Shown: one piece after another, positions 45,916 to 55,500 of the stretch
Position numbering within the stretch: position 1 is the stretch's first letter
Layout of the letters: each line of letters starts with the position of its first letter
NCBI GenBank assembly: GCA_002746415.1
Contig: NVXD01000002.1
Coordinates: 62,001-126,000, forward strand
Length of the DNA stretch: 64,000 nt
From: Flavobacteriaceae bacterium
GTDB taxonomy: Bacteria; Bacteroidota; Bacteroidia; Flavobacteriales; Flavobacteriaceae
Direction: 5' to 3'
Translations under genes and position numbers: made by a program
The notes under the pieces: model-generated
What the model saw: the letters and a program-made list of their open reading frames with translations, nothing else
Databases searched by the model: none
Told to the model about the DNA's origin: nothing

Positions 45916-45948
45916 ATCTGTATTGAATAAAATTCTATTCATACAGAT
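45916..45948. terminator. Hairpin between convergent lptB and creatininase-like genes
   Basis: Inverted repeat starting ATCTGTAT with 13 paired bases and one bulge; the right arm overlaps the last codons of the minus-strand gene. Confidence 0.5.
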
Positions 45949-46705
45949 TATCAATATTGGCTTTTGCAACATCAAGCATTAGAGTCGCCATTTTTTCACA
46001 AACAGCAGTAAAGAAACGTTTTCCTTTTTCTGAAGTGGACTCCATTGGGTTCCCTACACCTGTATCCTCACTTATTTGAGACCAAGGTCGTTCTGTCCAA
46101 GCCCATGGTTCAGAAAATGCCTTAATTTTATTTTTCTTTTCTTTTCCAGCACCCCATTCCTTTTTAGGCAATACCAAATCAGGTGTTAAATAAAGTACAA
46201 GGCTGGTTTCCATCTCATCAGCATGATCACCAGAATTTTCAAAATAAAGGGTTTTGTCCAATGATTTAAACCAGTCTGTGACACAAATGAACATTTTTGG
46301 GTATTTTAATCCTAGCTCCCTAACTATAGCTTTCCAATTATTACCACCATGGCTATTAAGAATCATTAATTTATAAACCCCTTGCCTATTCAATACTTCA
46401 ATAATATCACATAAGATGGCAAATTGGGTACTTGGATTTAGATTTATGTCCAAATAAATATCTGATTGCCCTGAATTTACCCCAAATGGAATAACAGGCA
46501 AAACAATTACTTTTGCACCTTTCTCCCAAGCTATTCTTGCAGATTCTGCAGCAATTGCCTCTCCTTCAATATTATCCGTAGCATAGGGCAAATGAAAATT
46601 ATGAGCTTCAGTTGCCCCCCAAGGCAAAACTGCCAGTTCAATTTCCTCCTCTTTAAGATGTTTCCAGTTGGTCTCGGCTAATATATAGGGTCTTATCATA
46701 TTCAT
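45935..46705 (-). CDS. Creatininase-family metal-dependent amidohydrolase
   Basis: 256-residue creatininase-fold protein. Metal and active-site motifs: 'LPWGATEAHNFHLPYATDN' (the family's E-x-H-G-x-H-L-P region, here E-A-H-N-F-H-L-P) and 'LNSHGGNNWKAIVREL', with a Glu in 'DHADEMETSLVLYL'. Family members open cyclic amides (creatinine, mycofactocin or pterin-like substrates). No creatine pathway genes are nearby, so the substrate is unknown. No signal peptide. Confidence 0.9.
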   Translation of the reverse strand: MNMIRPYILAETNWKHLKEEEIELAVLPWGATEAHNFHLPYATDNIEGEAIAAESARIAWEKGAKVIVLPVIPFGVNSGQSDIYLDINLNPSTQFAILCDIIEVLNRQGVYKLMILNSHGGNNWKAIVRELGLKYPKMFICVTDWFKSLDKTLYFENSGDHADEMETSLVLYLTPDLVLPKKEWGAGKEKKNKIKAFSEPWAWTERPWSQISEDTGVGNPMESTSEKGKRFFTAVCEKMATLMLDVAKANIDNLYE

Positions 46706-46759
46706 TAAATTACGAGTATCTAATTTACAATTACACTACAATATAGGCCATTAACCACA

Positions 46760-47509
46760 CTAGGTCTTTGCAGTTCCTATATTTGTCACAATGGAACTCA
46801 AAATATAAAAAGTAATAATTAAAGGCACCGCTAAAAATTTTAAGGTAATTAGAAGCACTACACTTACAATGATAAATATATAACGCAAAGCATTATCCTT
46901 AAAGCTCCAGTTTTTAAATTTTAACGCAAAAAGTGCAATTTTAGCGTTTAACAGATAGCAACTTAGCAATGTTGTTCCAATCAAAAACAATGGGTTCAAA
47001 ATAATACTATTGAGGGTATCATTGTTATGGTATAATAATATTAAAGGCAAGGAAATAATCATTAAGGCATTCGCCGGTGTTGGCAAACCAATAAATGAAG
47101 ACGTTTGGTTTTCATCCAAATTAAACTTTGCCAATCGATAGGCCGAGGCCATTGTAATAAAAAACCCTAAAAATGACAAGGGGGTTACTTCCACTCCCAT
47201 CCAATTTACCGTACTATCAATTCCTAAGTAGTTCCAACCACCTCCGATGGACATGTTTAACAATTGAAACATAATTATTCCAGGAACCAATCCACTAGTA
47301 ATTACATCTGCCAAAGAATCTAGTTGCAGACCCAGTTCACTCTGCACTTTTAATGCCCTAGCTGCTAATCCATCAAAGAAATCAAATAACACCCCAACAA
47401 CAAAAAAGAGGGCAGCAAGCTCTAATTGGTTCTGAACCGCAAATACGGCAGCTATACAGCCGCATAAAACATTGAGTAAGGTTATAATATTGGGGATATA
47501 TCTTTTCAT
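46760..47509 (-). CDS. pssA: CDP-diacylglycerol--serine O-phosphatidyltransferase
   Basis: Makes phosphatidylserine, the precursor of phosphatidylethanolamine, 249 residues from the ATG at 47509. The CDP-alcohol transferase motif D-G-x2-A-R-x8-G-x3-D-x3-D is visible as 'FDGLAARALKVQSELGLQLD' followed by S-L-A-D. About seven membrane helices follow from 'NIITLLNVLCGCIAAVFAVQ'. Reading the frame further upstream adds 32 residues that do not fit the family start. Divergent from the Lnb-like gene. Confidence 0.93.
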   Translation of the reverse strand: MKRYIPNIITLLNVLCGCIAAVFAVQNQLELAALFFVVGVLFDFFDGLAARALKVQSELGLQLDSLADVITSGLVPGIIMFQLLNMSIGGGWNYLGIDSTVNWMGVEVTPLSFLGFFITMASAYRLAKFNLDENQTSSFIGLPTPANALMIISLPLILLYHNNDTLNSIILNPLFLIGTTLLSCYLLNAKIALFALKFKNWSFKDNALRYIFIIVSVVLLITLKFLAVPLIITFYILSSIVTNIGTAKT

Positions 47510-47610
47510 ATTGTCTATTTTCCCAAAAATAACACAAATTTTTATTGGAAATGGCCATCTAGACACATCCTTAAAAAATTTATTTAGATATTTGTTTAGC
47601 AACATACCAG

Positions 47611-48792
47611 ATGAAACAACAACTTCTTTTCACCATTTCCCTATTCTTTATAGTAAGTTCAGTATGCTCACAAGCTCCTGATTTATCGCCAAAATCGTAC
47701 ATCAGCGTTATCACCTGTGGTTCTGGTGAAGATTTGTACACGTCTTTTGGACATAGTGCTTTTAGGGTACAAGACTCCGTTTTGGGAATAGACGTGGTGT
47801 ACAACTACGGTACTTTTGATTTCAATGCGCCAAACTTCTATACGAAATTTGCCGGAGGACAATTACTGTACACCTTAAGCAGAAGTCGGTTTGAAAATTT
47901 CCTATACTCCTATGAGTTAGAAAAAAGATGGGTCAAAGAACAAATTTTGAATCTGACTTTAGAAGAGAAAAATAATTTATTTAACTATTTAGAAAACAAT
48001 TATTTACCTGAGAACAGAGGGTATAATTATGACTTCTTTTTTGACAATTGCTCAACAAAAAAAATAGATATTTTAACGGAAGTATATGGCGATAAGGTTG
48101 TTTTTAGGGATGATCATTTAGAGGAACAATACAGTTTTAGGGAACTAATTCGTCAAAAAGTAAAAACCAATACTTGGGGTGGATTTGGGATAGATTTGGC
48201 CTTAGGATCTGTGATTGATGAAAAGGCTACTTCAATAGAGCATACCTATCTCCCAGATTATTTAATGAGGCAGCTGAATCATACTGATTTCAAAGGAAAA
48301 CCTCTCGTACAAAGGGAACGCACAATTTTAGATTTTGAAGAAAAAAATGGTACTCCTTATTTTTTAGGTTCTCCTCTATTTTGGATATTGTTATTCTTAT
48401 TATTTGTAGTTAGCATTACGTATATAGACCATAAAAATAAGGTTAGAAGCAGAGGATTGGATTTTTTCCTATTTTTCACAACAGGAGTCATCGGACTAGT
48501 CATTATTTTTCTTTGGTTTTTTACTGATCATAGTGCCACAGCAGGCAATTTTAATATACTCTGGGGTTTTGCCCCAAACTTAGCCATTGCGTTTCTTACT
48601 GCGCGAAAAAACAGGCTGCCAAATTGGTTTGATAAATATTTATGGGTCTTAGGAACCTTATTATTACTTACCATTATTTTATGGCTATTAGGTACTCAAT
48701 TATTTTCTCCGCTAATTATTCCAATTTTGCTTGCATTGGGAATAAGATATCTATTTTTGCACCACACCTTCAAAAAAGGTGAATTGGTCTAA
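47611..48792 (+). CDS. DUF4105/Lnb-type lipoprotein N-acylation protein
   Basis: A 393-residue protein with a signal peptide (about 1-20, ending V-C-S-Q), a periplasmic N-terminal domain (about 25-250) and a C-terminal membrane part of four to five helices (about 255-385). The periplasmic domain has 'TCGSGEDLYTSFGHSAFRVQ' and 'YDFFFDNCSTKKIDILTEVY', the Cys and His pattern of the DUF4105 (Lnb N-terminal) family. From family knowledge, Lnb acylates lipoprotein N-termini in Bacteroidota lacking Lnt. The assignment rests on domain layout; I cannot check identity. Confidence 0.85.
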   Translation: MKQQLLFTISLFFIVSSVCSQAPDLSPKSYISVITCGSGEDLYTSFGHSAFRVQDSVLGIDVVYNYGTFDFNAPNFYTKFAGGQLLYTLSRSRFENFLYSYELEKRWVKEQILNLTLEEKNNLFNYLENNYLPENRGYNYDFFFDNCSTKKIDILTEVYGDKVVFRDDHLEEQYSFRELIRQKVKTNTWGGFGIDLALGSVIDEKATSIEHTYLPDYLMRQLNHTDFKGKPLVQRERTILDFEEKNGTPYFLGSPLFWILLFLLFVVSITYIDHKNKVRSRGLDFFLFFTTGVIGLVIIFLWFFTDHSATAGNFNILWGFAPNLAIAFLTARKNRLPNWFDKYLWVLGTLLLLTIILWLLGTQLFSPLIIPILLALGIRYLFLHHTFKKGELV

Positions 48793-48805
48793 TCCACAAA
48801 ACTGA

Positions 48806-50692
48806 ATGAATCTCCTTACTGTAGAAAATATTGCCAAATCTTATGGCGAACTAGTTTTATTTGAAAAGCTGTCCTTTGGCATTAACAAAGGTCAAAAAAT
48901 AGCCTTGATTGCCAAAAATGGCACTGGAAAAACATCAATTCTTAATATCTTATCAGGAAAGGACACTCCCGATACTGGTAAAGTGAATTATAGAAAAGGT
49001 ATTAAAATCTCTTTCCTAGACCAAGAACCAGAATTTAATGATGAGCTAACCATTGAACAGACCATTTTAGGTTCGGGAAACGAGGTTATAAAAGCTATTG
49101 CTGACTATGAACATGCATTGGCGCATCCTGAGAATGAAGAAGGCTATCAAAAAGCTTTTGAGGATATGGAACGTCTCGATGCATGGGATTTTGAGACCCA
49201 ATACAAACAAATTCTATTTAAGTTAAAATTAGAAGATTTAACCGTAAGGGTTGGTCTATTATCTGGAGGCCAGAAAAAAAGATTAGCTCTTGCAGGTGCG
49301 CTCATAAACAAACCTGATCTATTGGTCTTGGATGAACCTACCAACCACTTGGATTTGGAAATGATTGAATGGCTAGAGCATTATTTTGCAAAAGAGAACA
49401 TGACACTTTTTATGGTAACACACGACCGTTATTTCTTAGAAAGAGTCTGTAATGAAATGATTGAGTTGGATAATGGCAAATTATACCCATACAAAGGAAA
49501 TTATTCCTATTATTTAGAAAAGAAAGATGCACGTATAGAACAAGAAGCTATTGAGCACCATAAATCCAAACTCCTGTTTAAAAAAGAGCTCGGTTGGATG
49601 CGGAAACAACCCAAAGCCAGAACTACAAAATCTAAATCTAGAATAGACGACTTTCATGCTATCAAGGAAAAGGCAAGTCAACGTAGAAAAGACCATGTGA
49701 TTCAGTTAGAAATCAATATGGAGCGTATGGGCAGTAAAGTTTTGGAGCTTCATAATGTATGTAAATCTTATCCTGATAAGCTTATTCTGGATAAGTTCAA
49801 TTACAATTTCCTAAAAGGAGAGCGTATCGGTATAATTGGCAAAAACGGTACTGGAAAATCTACATTTCTCAACATTATCACAAACCAAGATGTGCCGGAC
49901 AAAGGTAAAGTTGTTATTGGTGACACAATAAAATTTGGCTATTACACCCAAAAAGGAATTGTCATAAAAGAAGGTCAAAAAGTTATTGAGGTAATACGGG
50001 AGTTTGGAGATTTCATTCCACTAAAAAAAGGAAAACAAATCTCTGCCCAGCAACTCTTAGAACGTTTTCTTTTTGACAGAAAAAAACAATATGATTTTGT
50101 TGAAAAATTAAGTGGTGGAGAACGTAAACGCCTTTACCTCTGTACAGTTCTCATTCAAAACCCTAACTTTTTAATTCTTGATGAACCTACAAATGACCTG
50201 GACATTGTAACACTCAATGTACTTGAGAACTTTTTGTTGGATTTCCCTGGTTGTCTTATGGTGGTTTCCCACGACCGCTATTTTATGGATAAAATTGTAG
50301 ACCATCTTTTTGTTTTTAGAGGTGATGGAGTTGTAGAAAATTTCCCTGGGAACTATTCAGATTATAGAACATATGAAGATAGTGTCCTGTTGGATAAACG
50401 AGCTAAAAAAAACAAACCAATAGTAGTAGAAGAGGTTCCAGTTAAAAACACCTGGAAAAACGAGGGACAAACCAAAAAGCTCTCCTATAATGATCAGAAA
50501 GAGTTCAATAGGTTAGAAAAAGACATTCAGAAATTAGAGGAAGAGAAGGTACTTGTCCAAAACAAATTTTCTGATGGTGCACTCTCTGGAAAAGAAATCG
50601 ATGCCCTTTCTATAGAATTAAAAGAAATTAAAGGTGCTTTAGAGGCTAAAACGGAACGTTGGTTTGAGCTCTCATCGATTATGGAAGGTTAA
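48806..50692 (+). CDS. ABC-F family ATPase (Uup-like ribosome-associated factor)
   Basis: A 628-residue soluble protein with two ABC cassettes and no membrane segment. Walker A sites 'AKNGTGKTSILNILSG' (first) and 'GKNGTGKSTFLNIITN' (second), signatures 'LLSGGQKKRLALAGAL' and 'KLSGGERKRLYLCTVL', and Walker B 'LLVLDEPTNHLDLEMIEWLE' and 'FLILDEPTNDLDIVTLNVLE'. The interdomain linker and C-terminal coiled coil (about 545-620) resemble Uup. ABC-F proteins act on the ribosome or resolve DNA/RNA structures. It starts 13 bp after the Lnb-like gene. Confidence 0.94.
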   Translation: MNLLTVENIAKSYGELVLFEKLSFGINKGQKIALIAKNGTGKTSILNILSGKDTPDTGKVNYRKGIKISFLDQEPEFNDELTIEQTILGSGNEVIKAIADYEHALAHPENEEGYQKAFEDMERLDAWDFETQYKQILFKLKLEDLTVRVGLLSGGQKKRLALAGALINKPDLLVLDEPTNHLDLEMIEWLEHYFAKENMTLFMVTHDRYFLERVCNEMIELDNGKLYPYKGNYSYYLEKKDARIEQEAIEHHKSKLLFKKELGWMRKQPKARTTKSKSRIDDFHAIKEKASQRRKDHVIQLEINMERMGSKVLELHNVCKSYPDKLILDKFNYNFLKGERIGIIGKNGTGKSTFLNIITNQDVPDKGKVVIGDTIKFGYYTQKGIVIKEGQKVIEVIREFGDFIPLKKGKQISAQQLLERFLFDRKKQYDFVEKLSGGERKRLYLCTVLIQNPNFLILDEPTNDLDIVTLNVLENFLLDFPGCLMVVSHDRYFMDKIVDHLFVFRGDGVVENFPGNYSDYRTYEDSVLLDKRAKKNKPIVVEEVPVKNTWKNEGQTKKLSYNDQKEFNRLEKDIQKLEEEKVLVQNKFSDGALSGKEIDALSIELKEIKGALEAKTERWFELSSIMEG

Positions 50693-50701
50693 TTATAACT
50701 T

Positions 50702-51190
50702 ATGTATTTTTTTATTGCATACCTGAAATTTTTGTGGAACTCCACCAATCAACATGGTGTACATTCTCCATTCATTTATAGCTATGTAACCAAATGTTTA
50801 TACTCCAAAAATCAATATGCTACGGCCAAAGCCATAAATGTATTGTTAAAAAGCATCGCATATTTTAAAGTAAAAAATGCCTTAATACCTCCTAAGGATG
50901 AAAACATCATGGATGAAATCACAACTCACTTTACAAATATTCATTTTGATAGAAGTCCTTTTGATATCCTTTATTTTGATACACCAAATCATGTCTCATT
51001 AAAAATGGACAATATTCACAATGACACCATGGTTATTGTAAATGGCATTCATCATACTTCAAGAAATACTGCTGCTTGGGAGGGAGTAAAGAATAACGAG
51101 TTGGTTACAATTACAATTGATATGTTTTATTGTGGGGTTGTATTTTTTAGAAAAGAACAAGTAAAACAGCATTTTAAGATTCGGATATAA
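50702..51190 (+). CDS. Shortened relative of a class I SAM methyltransferase, SAM site missing
   Basis: A 162-residue protein that begins 'YLKFLWNSTNQHGVHSPFIY' and ends 'TITIDMFYCGVVFFRKEQVK'. From memory, both ends match a flavobacterial methyltransferase family of about 240-260 residues. The middle, which should carry the glycine-rich SAM-binding motif, is shortened, and no G-x-G-x-G pattern is visible; 'FDILYFDTPNH' and 'NDTMVIVNGIHHTSRNTAAW' keep the later strands. It may be a pseudoenzyme or a decaying gene, though it has no stop or frameshift. It starts 9 bp after the ABC-F gene. Confidence 0.75.
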   Translation: MYFFIAYLKFLWNSTNQHGVHSPFIYSYVTKCLYSKNQYATAKAINVLLKSIAYFKVKNALIPPKDENIMDEITTHFTNIHFDRSPFDILYFDTPNHVSLKMDNIHNDTMVIVNGIHHTSRNTAAWEGVKNNELVTITIDMFYCGVVFFRKEQVKQHFKIRI

Positions 51191-51226
51191 TGCAGTACAT
51201 TTAATTCTATAAAAACATACATTATT

Positions 51227-51361
51227 ATGAGTAAATATTCTGTTTATATTGTGCTAGGAGCACTTGCTATACTTTATTTTTTAGTAAAAATGAACGGTGG
51301 TAAACGAAAAAAAGATAGAAAATCCAGAAAGTTTATGGATGGTAAACACAAACATGACTAA
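51227..51361 (+). CDS. Small single-pass membrane protein with basic tail (44 aa)
   Basis: 44 codons: one membrane helix 'YSVYIVLGALAILYFLVKM' near the N-terminus followed by a strongly basic tail (G-G-K-R-K-K-D-R-K-S-R-K) ending K-H-K-H-D. The Asn/Gly/Lys switch after the helix predicts the tail is cytoplasmic. It lies 36 bp after the methyltransferase relative. No homologue is known to me; codon use and topology support a real gene. Confidence 0.55.
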   Translation: MSKYSVYIVLGALAILYFLVKMNGGKRKKDRKSRKFMDGKHKHD

Positions 51362-51429
51362 TATCAATTTTACTTTCAATATATTGGTTTTCCATTATTT
51401 AAATTAGAACGCAAACTTAATCCGGAGCA

Positions 51430-52005
51430 ATGAAAATCTATACTAAAACTGGAGATAAAGGCACTACTTCCCTATTTGGTGGAACTCGTGTTGCAAAGCA
51501 TCACATTAGAATTGAAGCCTATGGAACCATTGACGAGCTGAACTCTTGGCTAGGGCTCATCCGTGACCAAGAAATAGATGTACACTCACAAGAAATACTG
51601 ACCATAATTCAATCCAATCTTTTTACCATAGGGGCAATTTTGGCAACAGACCCAAAAAAGGCGATTTTAAAAAATGGAAAGGAGCGCCTAAATATTTCCA
51701 AGATAAGTTCAACTGATATTGATCTATTGGAAAAAGAAATAGATGCTATGAATGCTTCCTTACCCAAAATGACTCATTTTATTCTTCCGGGAGGACATCA
51801 AACGGTGTCATACTGTCATATTGCTCGCACTGTTTGCAGAAGAGCAGAAAGACAAGCAGTGCTTTTATATGAAAAAGTCACTTTTGAAGATTCCGTAATA
51901 GCCTATATCAATAGACTTTCCGACTATCTTTTTGTCTTGGCACGAAAATTGTCCAAAGACTTGAAGGTGAAAGAAATTAATTGGATTCCAAATGAAAAAC
52001 ACTAA
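51430..52005 (+). CDS. Cob(I)alamin adenosyltransferase (PduO/MMAB type)
   Basis: Transfers the adenosyl group of ATP to cobalamin to form adenosylcobalamin, 191 residues. Motifs: 'YTKTGDKGTTSLFGGTRVAK' (ATP site), 'IEAYGTIDELNSWLGLIRD', 'FILPGGHQTVSYCHIARTVC' with 'RRAERQAV' and 'YINRLSDYLFVLARKLS'. It forms a trimer of helical bundles. It probably serves a B12-dependent mutase elsewhere; no cobalamin pathway genes are adjacent. Confidence 0.95.
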   Translation: MKIYTKTGDKGTTSLFGGTRVAKHHIRIEAYGTIDELNSWLGLIRDQEIDVHSQEILTIIQSNLFTIGAILATDPKKAILKNGKERLNISKISSTDIDLLEKEIDAMNASLPKMTHFILPGGHQTVSYCHIARTVCRRAERQAVLLYEKVTFEDSVIAYINRLSDYLFVLARKLSKDLKVKEINWIPNEKH

Positions 52006-52085
52006 TAATTCTTTGATTTCTTCGTTATCAAACTATTAAAGCAACTATAATTTTATTGAATAGTCAAAAATAATTGCAAAATAAC

Positions 52086-52115
52086 TTGCCTATTACCTTT
52101 AAAAATTTACATTTG
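52086..52115 (+). promoter_or_regulatory. Consensus Bacteroidota promoter for the DUF2795 gene
   Basis: TTG at 52086-52088, 19-bp spacer, TACATTTG at 52108-52115. The DUF2795 ATG follows 27 bp later; this promoter also argues against the longer open frame starting at 52074. Confidence 0.75.
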
Positions 52116-52142
52116 CAAAAATTTCAAAATCAAACTAGTACA

Positions 52143-52367
52143 ATGTATTGGACTTTAGAATTAGCATCTTATTTAAGTGATGCACCGTGGCCAGCCACAA
52201 AAGATGAATTAATAGATTACTCCATTAGAACTGGAGCTCCCTTAGAAGTTGTAGAAAACTTGCAATCTATGGAAGAAGAAGGTGGGGAAATTTATGAATC
52301 TATAGAAGAAATATGGCCAGATTATCCGACTGAGGAGGATTATCTCTGGAACGAAGACGAGTATTAA
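52143..52367 (+). CDS. DUF2795 small acidic protein
   Basis: 74 residues, acidic, beginning 'MYWTLELASYLSDAPWPATK' and 'DELIDYSIRTGAPLEVVENL', the DUF2795 pattern. The C-terminus is rich in Glu, Asp and aromatic residues (D-Y-P-T-E-E-D-Y-L-W-N-E-D-E-Y). The function is unknown; the family is small, cytosolic and widespread in Bacteroidota. The start at 52143 is chosen over an upstream in-frame codon because a consensus promoter lies within the longer reading. Confidence 0.85.
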   Translation: MYWTLELASYLSDAPWPATKDELIDYSIRTGAPLEVVENLQSMEEEGGEIYESIEEIWPDYPTEEDYLWNEDEY

Positions 52368-52394
52368 TAACATTATTACAAACCGAAATACACT

Positions 52395-52423
52395 AAAAAA
52401 GTCTCATTTGAGGCTTTTTTTTT
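52395..52423 (+). terminator. Intrinsic terminator after the DUF2795 gene
   Basis: Six A plus GTCTCA pairs with TGAGGC plus T-run (nine T, 52415-52423), with one G-T pair. Classic A-run/stem/T-run shape. Confidence 0.8.
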
Positions 52424-52494
52424 ATGTAATTTTGACAGCATGGCAGAAGTTCATACCTACTATGAGACTGGAATGCCTTTTGCAATAAAACATG

Positions 52495-52519
52495 GGTTAC
52501 CATTAATTTAATGGTAACC
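52495..52519. promoter_or_regulatory. Perfect 25-bp palindrome upstream of secA (operator or leader hairpin)
   Basis: Arms GGTTACCATTA and its complement separated by ATT, 61 bp before the secA ATG and just upstream of a TACATTTA box at 52554-52561. There is no T-run, so it is not a simple terminator. It overlaps the end of a 23-codon ORF (52440-52511) preceded by a TAATTTTG box at 52427-52434. Confidence 0.5.
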
Positions 52520-52579
52520 GAACAACATATAAAATTGTGCATTTTTAATCTTGTACATTTAAAAAAATAAATCAAAATT

Positions 52580-55500
52580 ATGAGTTTTATAAATTCCGTA
52601 CTTAAGGTTTTTGTTGGTGATAAATCACAGAAAGATGTAAAAGAGCTACAACCTTTAGTAGATAAGATAAAATCCTTTGAAAAAGAACTTGATGGATTAA
52701 GCCATGATGCTCTTAGACAAAAAACAGATGACTTTAAACTACTAATAAAAGAGGGTTACAAAGATATCAGTGAAAAAATAGATCAATTAAATGAGGAAGT
52801 TAAAAATTCCACTGATATTGATAAAAAAGAAGAGCTCTATATAGAAATAGATACACTTAATGAGGAAATCTATCAACGTTCTCAAAATACTCTTGATGAC
52901 CTCTTACCCGAAGCCTTTGCTGTAGTGAAAGAAACCGCTAAACGGTTTGTCAACAATAAAACACTTACAGTTATAGCAAGCGAGTTTGATAGAGAACTTT
53001 CCGGTACTGCTGACTATATAACCTTAGAAGGTGACAATGCAATTTGGAAAAACTCTTGGAATGCTGCTGGTAAAGAAGTGACTTGGGATATGATCCATTA
53101 TGACGTACAATTAATTGGCGGTATTTGTTTGCATCAAGGAAAAATTGCAGAAATGCATACTGGTGAGGGAAAAACCCTTGTAGCTACCTTACCAATGTAC
53201 TTAAACGCCCTAACTGGCAATGGAACGCATTTGGTAACCGTGAATGATTATTTGGCAAAAAGAGATAGTGCATGGATGGCTCCAATATTTGAATTTCATG
53301 GCCTTTCTGTAGCTTGTATAGACAAACACAATCCAAATTCTGATGGAAGAAGAGCTGCCTATAATGCAGACATTACCTATGGCACCAATAACGAGTTTGG
53401 TTTTGATTACCTAAGGGACAATATGGCCCACACCCCTAGTGATCTTGTTCAACGCCCGCATTATTATGCAATTGTGGATGAGGTAGATTCTGTATTAATT
53501 GATGATGCCCGTACTCCATTGATTATTTCTGGTCCTGTACCAGAAGGTGATCGGCATGAGTTTAATGAGTTAAAACCCAAAGTTGGTGAAATTGTACATA
53601 AACAAAGGCAATTTTTAACAGGCGTTCTGGCTGAAGCAAAAAAATTGATTGCTGATGGAGATACCAAAGAAGGTGGTTTTTTGCTGCTTAGAGTGCATAG
53701 AGGATTGCCAAAGAACAAGGCACTTATCAAATTTTTAAGTGAAGAAGGCATAAAGCTGCTGCTACAAAAAACTGAAAATTTTTATATGCAGGACAACAAT
53801 AGGGAAATGCCTAAGGTGGATGAAGAACTATTGTTTGTAATCGATGAAAAAAACAATCAAATTGAGCTTTCGGATAAAGGAGTGGAATATATCTCTGGAG
53901 AACAGGACAAAGATTTCTTTGTGATGCCAGATATTGGTGGAGAAATTGCAATGATTGAAAATCAAAATCTAGAAATAGAAAAAGAGGCTGAACTCAAAGA
54001 TGAGCTTTTCAAAAATTTCGCTATTAAAAGTGAGCGTATTCATACCATGAGCCAATTGTTAAAGGCATATACCCTCTTTGAAAAAGACGTGGAATATGTG
54101 GTGATGGACAATAAGGTCATGATTGTAGATGAGCAAACTGGTCGTATTATGGATGGGCGTAGATACTCAGATGGTTTGCACCAAGCTATAGAGGCCAAGG
54201 AGAATGTGAAAATTGAGGCCTTGACCCAAACTTTTGCTACAGTTACCTTGCAGAATTACTTTAGGATGTACAAAAAATTGTCTGGAATGACGGGTACTGC
54301 GGTTACAGAAGCTGGTGAATTCTGGGAAATCTATAAATTGGATGTCATGGAAATTCCTACCAACAGACCAATTGTAAGGGATGATAGACAAGATTTAATT
54401 TATAAGACCAAAAGAGAAAAATACAATGCTATTATTGATGAAGTAACCAAATTATCACAATCTGGGAGACCGGTATTGATAGGTACTACATCAGTTGAAA
54501 TTTCAGAACTACTCTCTAGGATGTTAGGCATTAGAAAAATACCTCATAATGTCTTGAATGCCAAACTACATAAAAAAGAGGCAGATATTGTAGCGGAAGC
54601 TGGTAATGCAGGTATTGTGACCATAGCGACAAACATGGCCGGTAGAGGAACAGATATTAAGCTTATAGCTACCGTAAAAGATGCTGGTGGACTTGCCATA
54701 GTAGGTACGGAAAGACATGATTCCAGAAGAGTAGACAGGCAGTTAAGAGGTCGTTCAGGGAGACAGGGAGATCCAGGAAGCTCACAATTTTACGTTTCAT
54801 TGGAAGATAACCTAATGCGACTGTTTGGTTCTGATAAAGTTGCCAAAATGATGGATAGAATGGGCTTGGAAGAAGGTGAGGTCATTCAACATTCCATGAT
54901 GACCAAATCCATAGAGCGTGCCCAGAAAAAAGTAGAGGAAAATAACTTTGGGGTTCGGAAACGTTTATTGGAGTATGATGATGTCATGAACGCACAACGA
55001 GAGGTTGTGTATAAACGTAGAAGACATGCTTTACAGGGAGAACGGCTCAAGGTAGATATTGCCAACATGATTTATGATACCTGCGAGGTAATTGCAGATA
55101 CCAATAAAGGTGCAAATGATTTTAAGAATTTTGAATTTGAACTTATCAAGTACTTCTCCATCACATCTCCAGTTTCAGAAGATGAATTTGAAAAATTGGG
55201 GGTTCAGGAAATAGCAATTAAATTATACTCGGATGCCTACAAGCATTATCAAGATAAAATGGAGCGTAGTGCCACTACTGCGTTTCCTGTCATAAAAAAA
55301 GTATATGAAGACAGTGCTAATAAATTTGAACGTATTGTTGTTCCTTTTACTGATGGGGTAAAATCCTTAAACGTTGTAACCAATCTTAAGAAAGCCTATG
55401 AAAGTAATGGCAAACAATTGGTGACCGATTTTGAAAAAAATATCACTTTGGCTATTATTGATGATTCATGGAAAACCCATTTACGTAAAATGGATGAGTT

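Noticed and set aside
52440-52511. Calling the 23-codon ORF upstream of secA a gene
   Set aside because: Too short and no recognisable sequence; kept as a finding about secA regulation instead.
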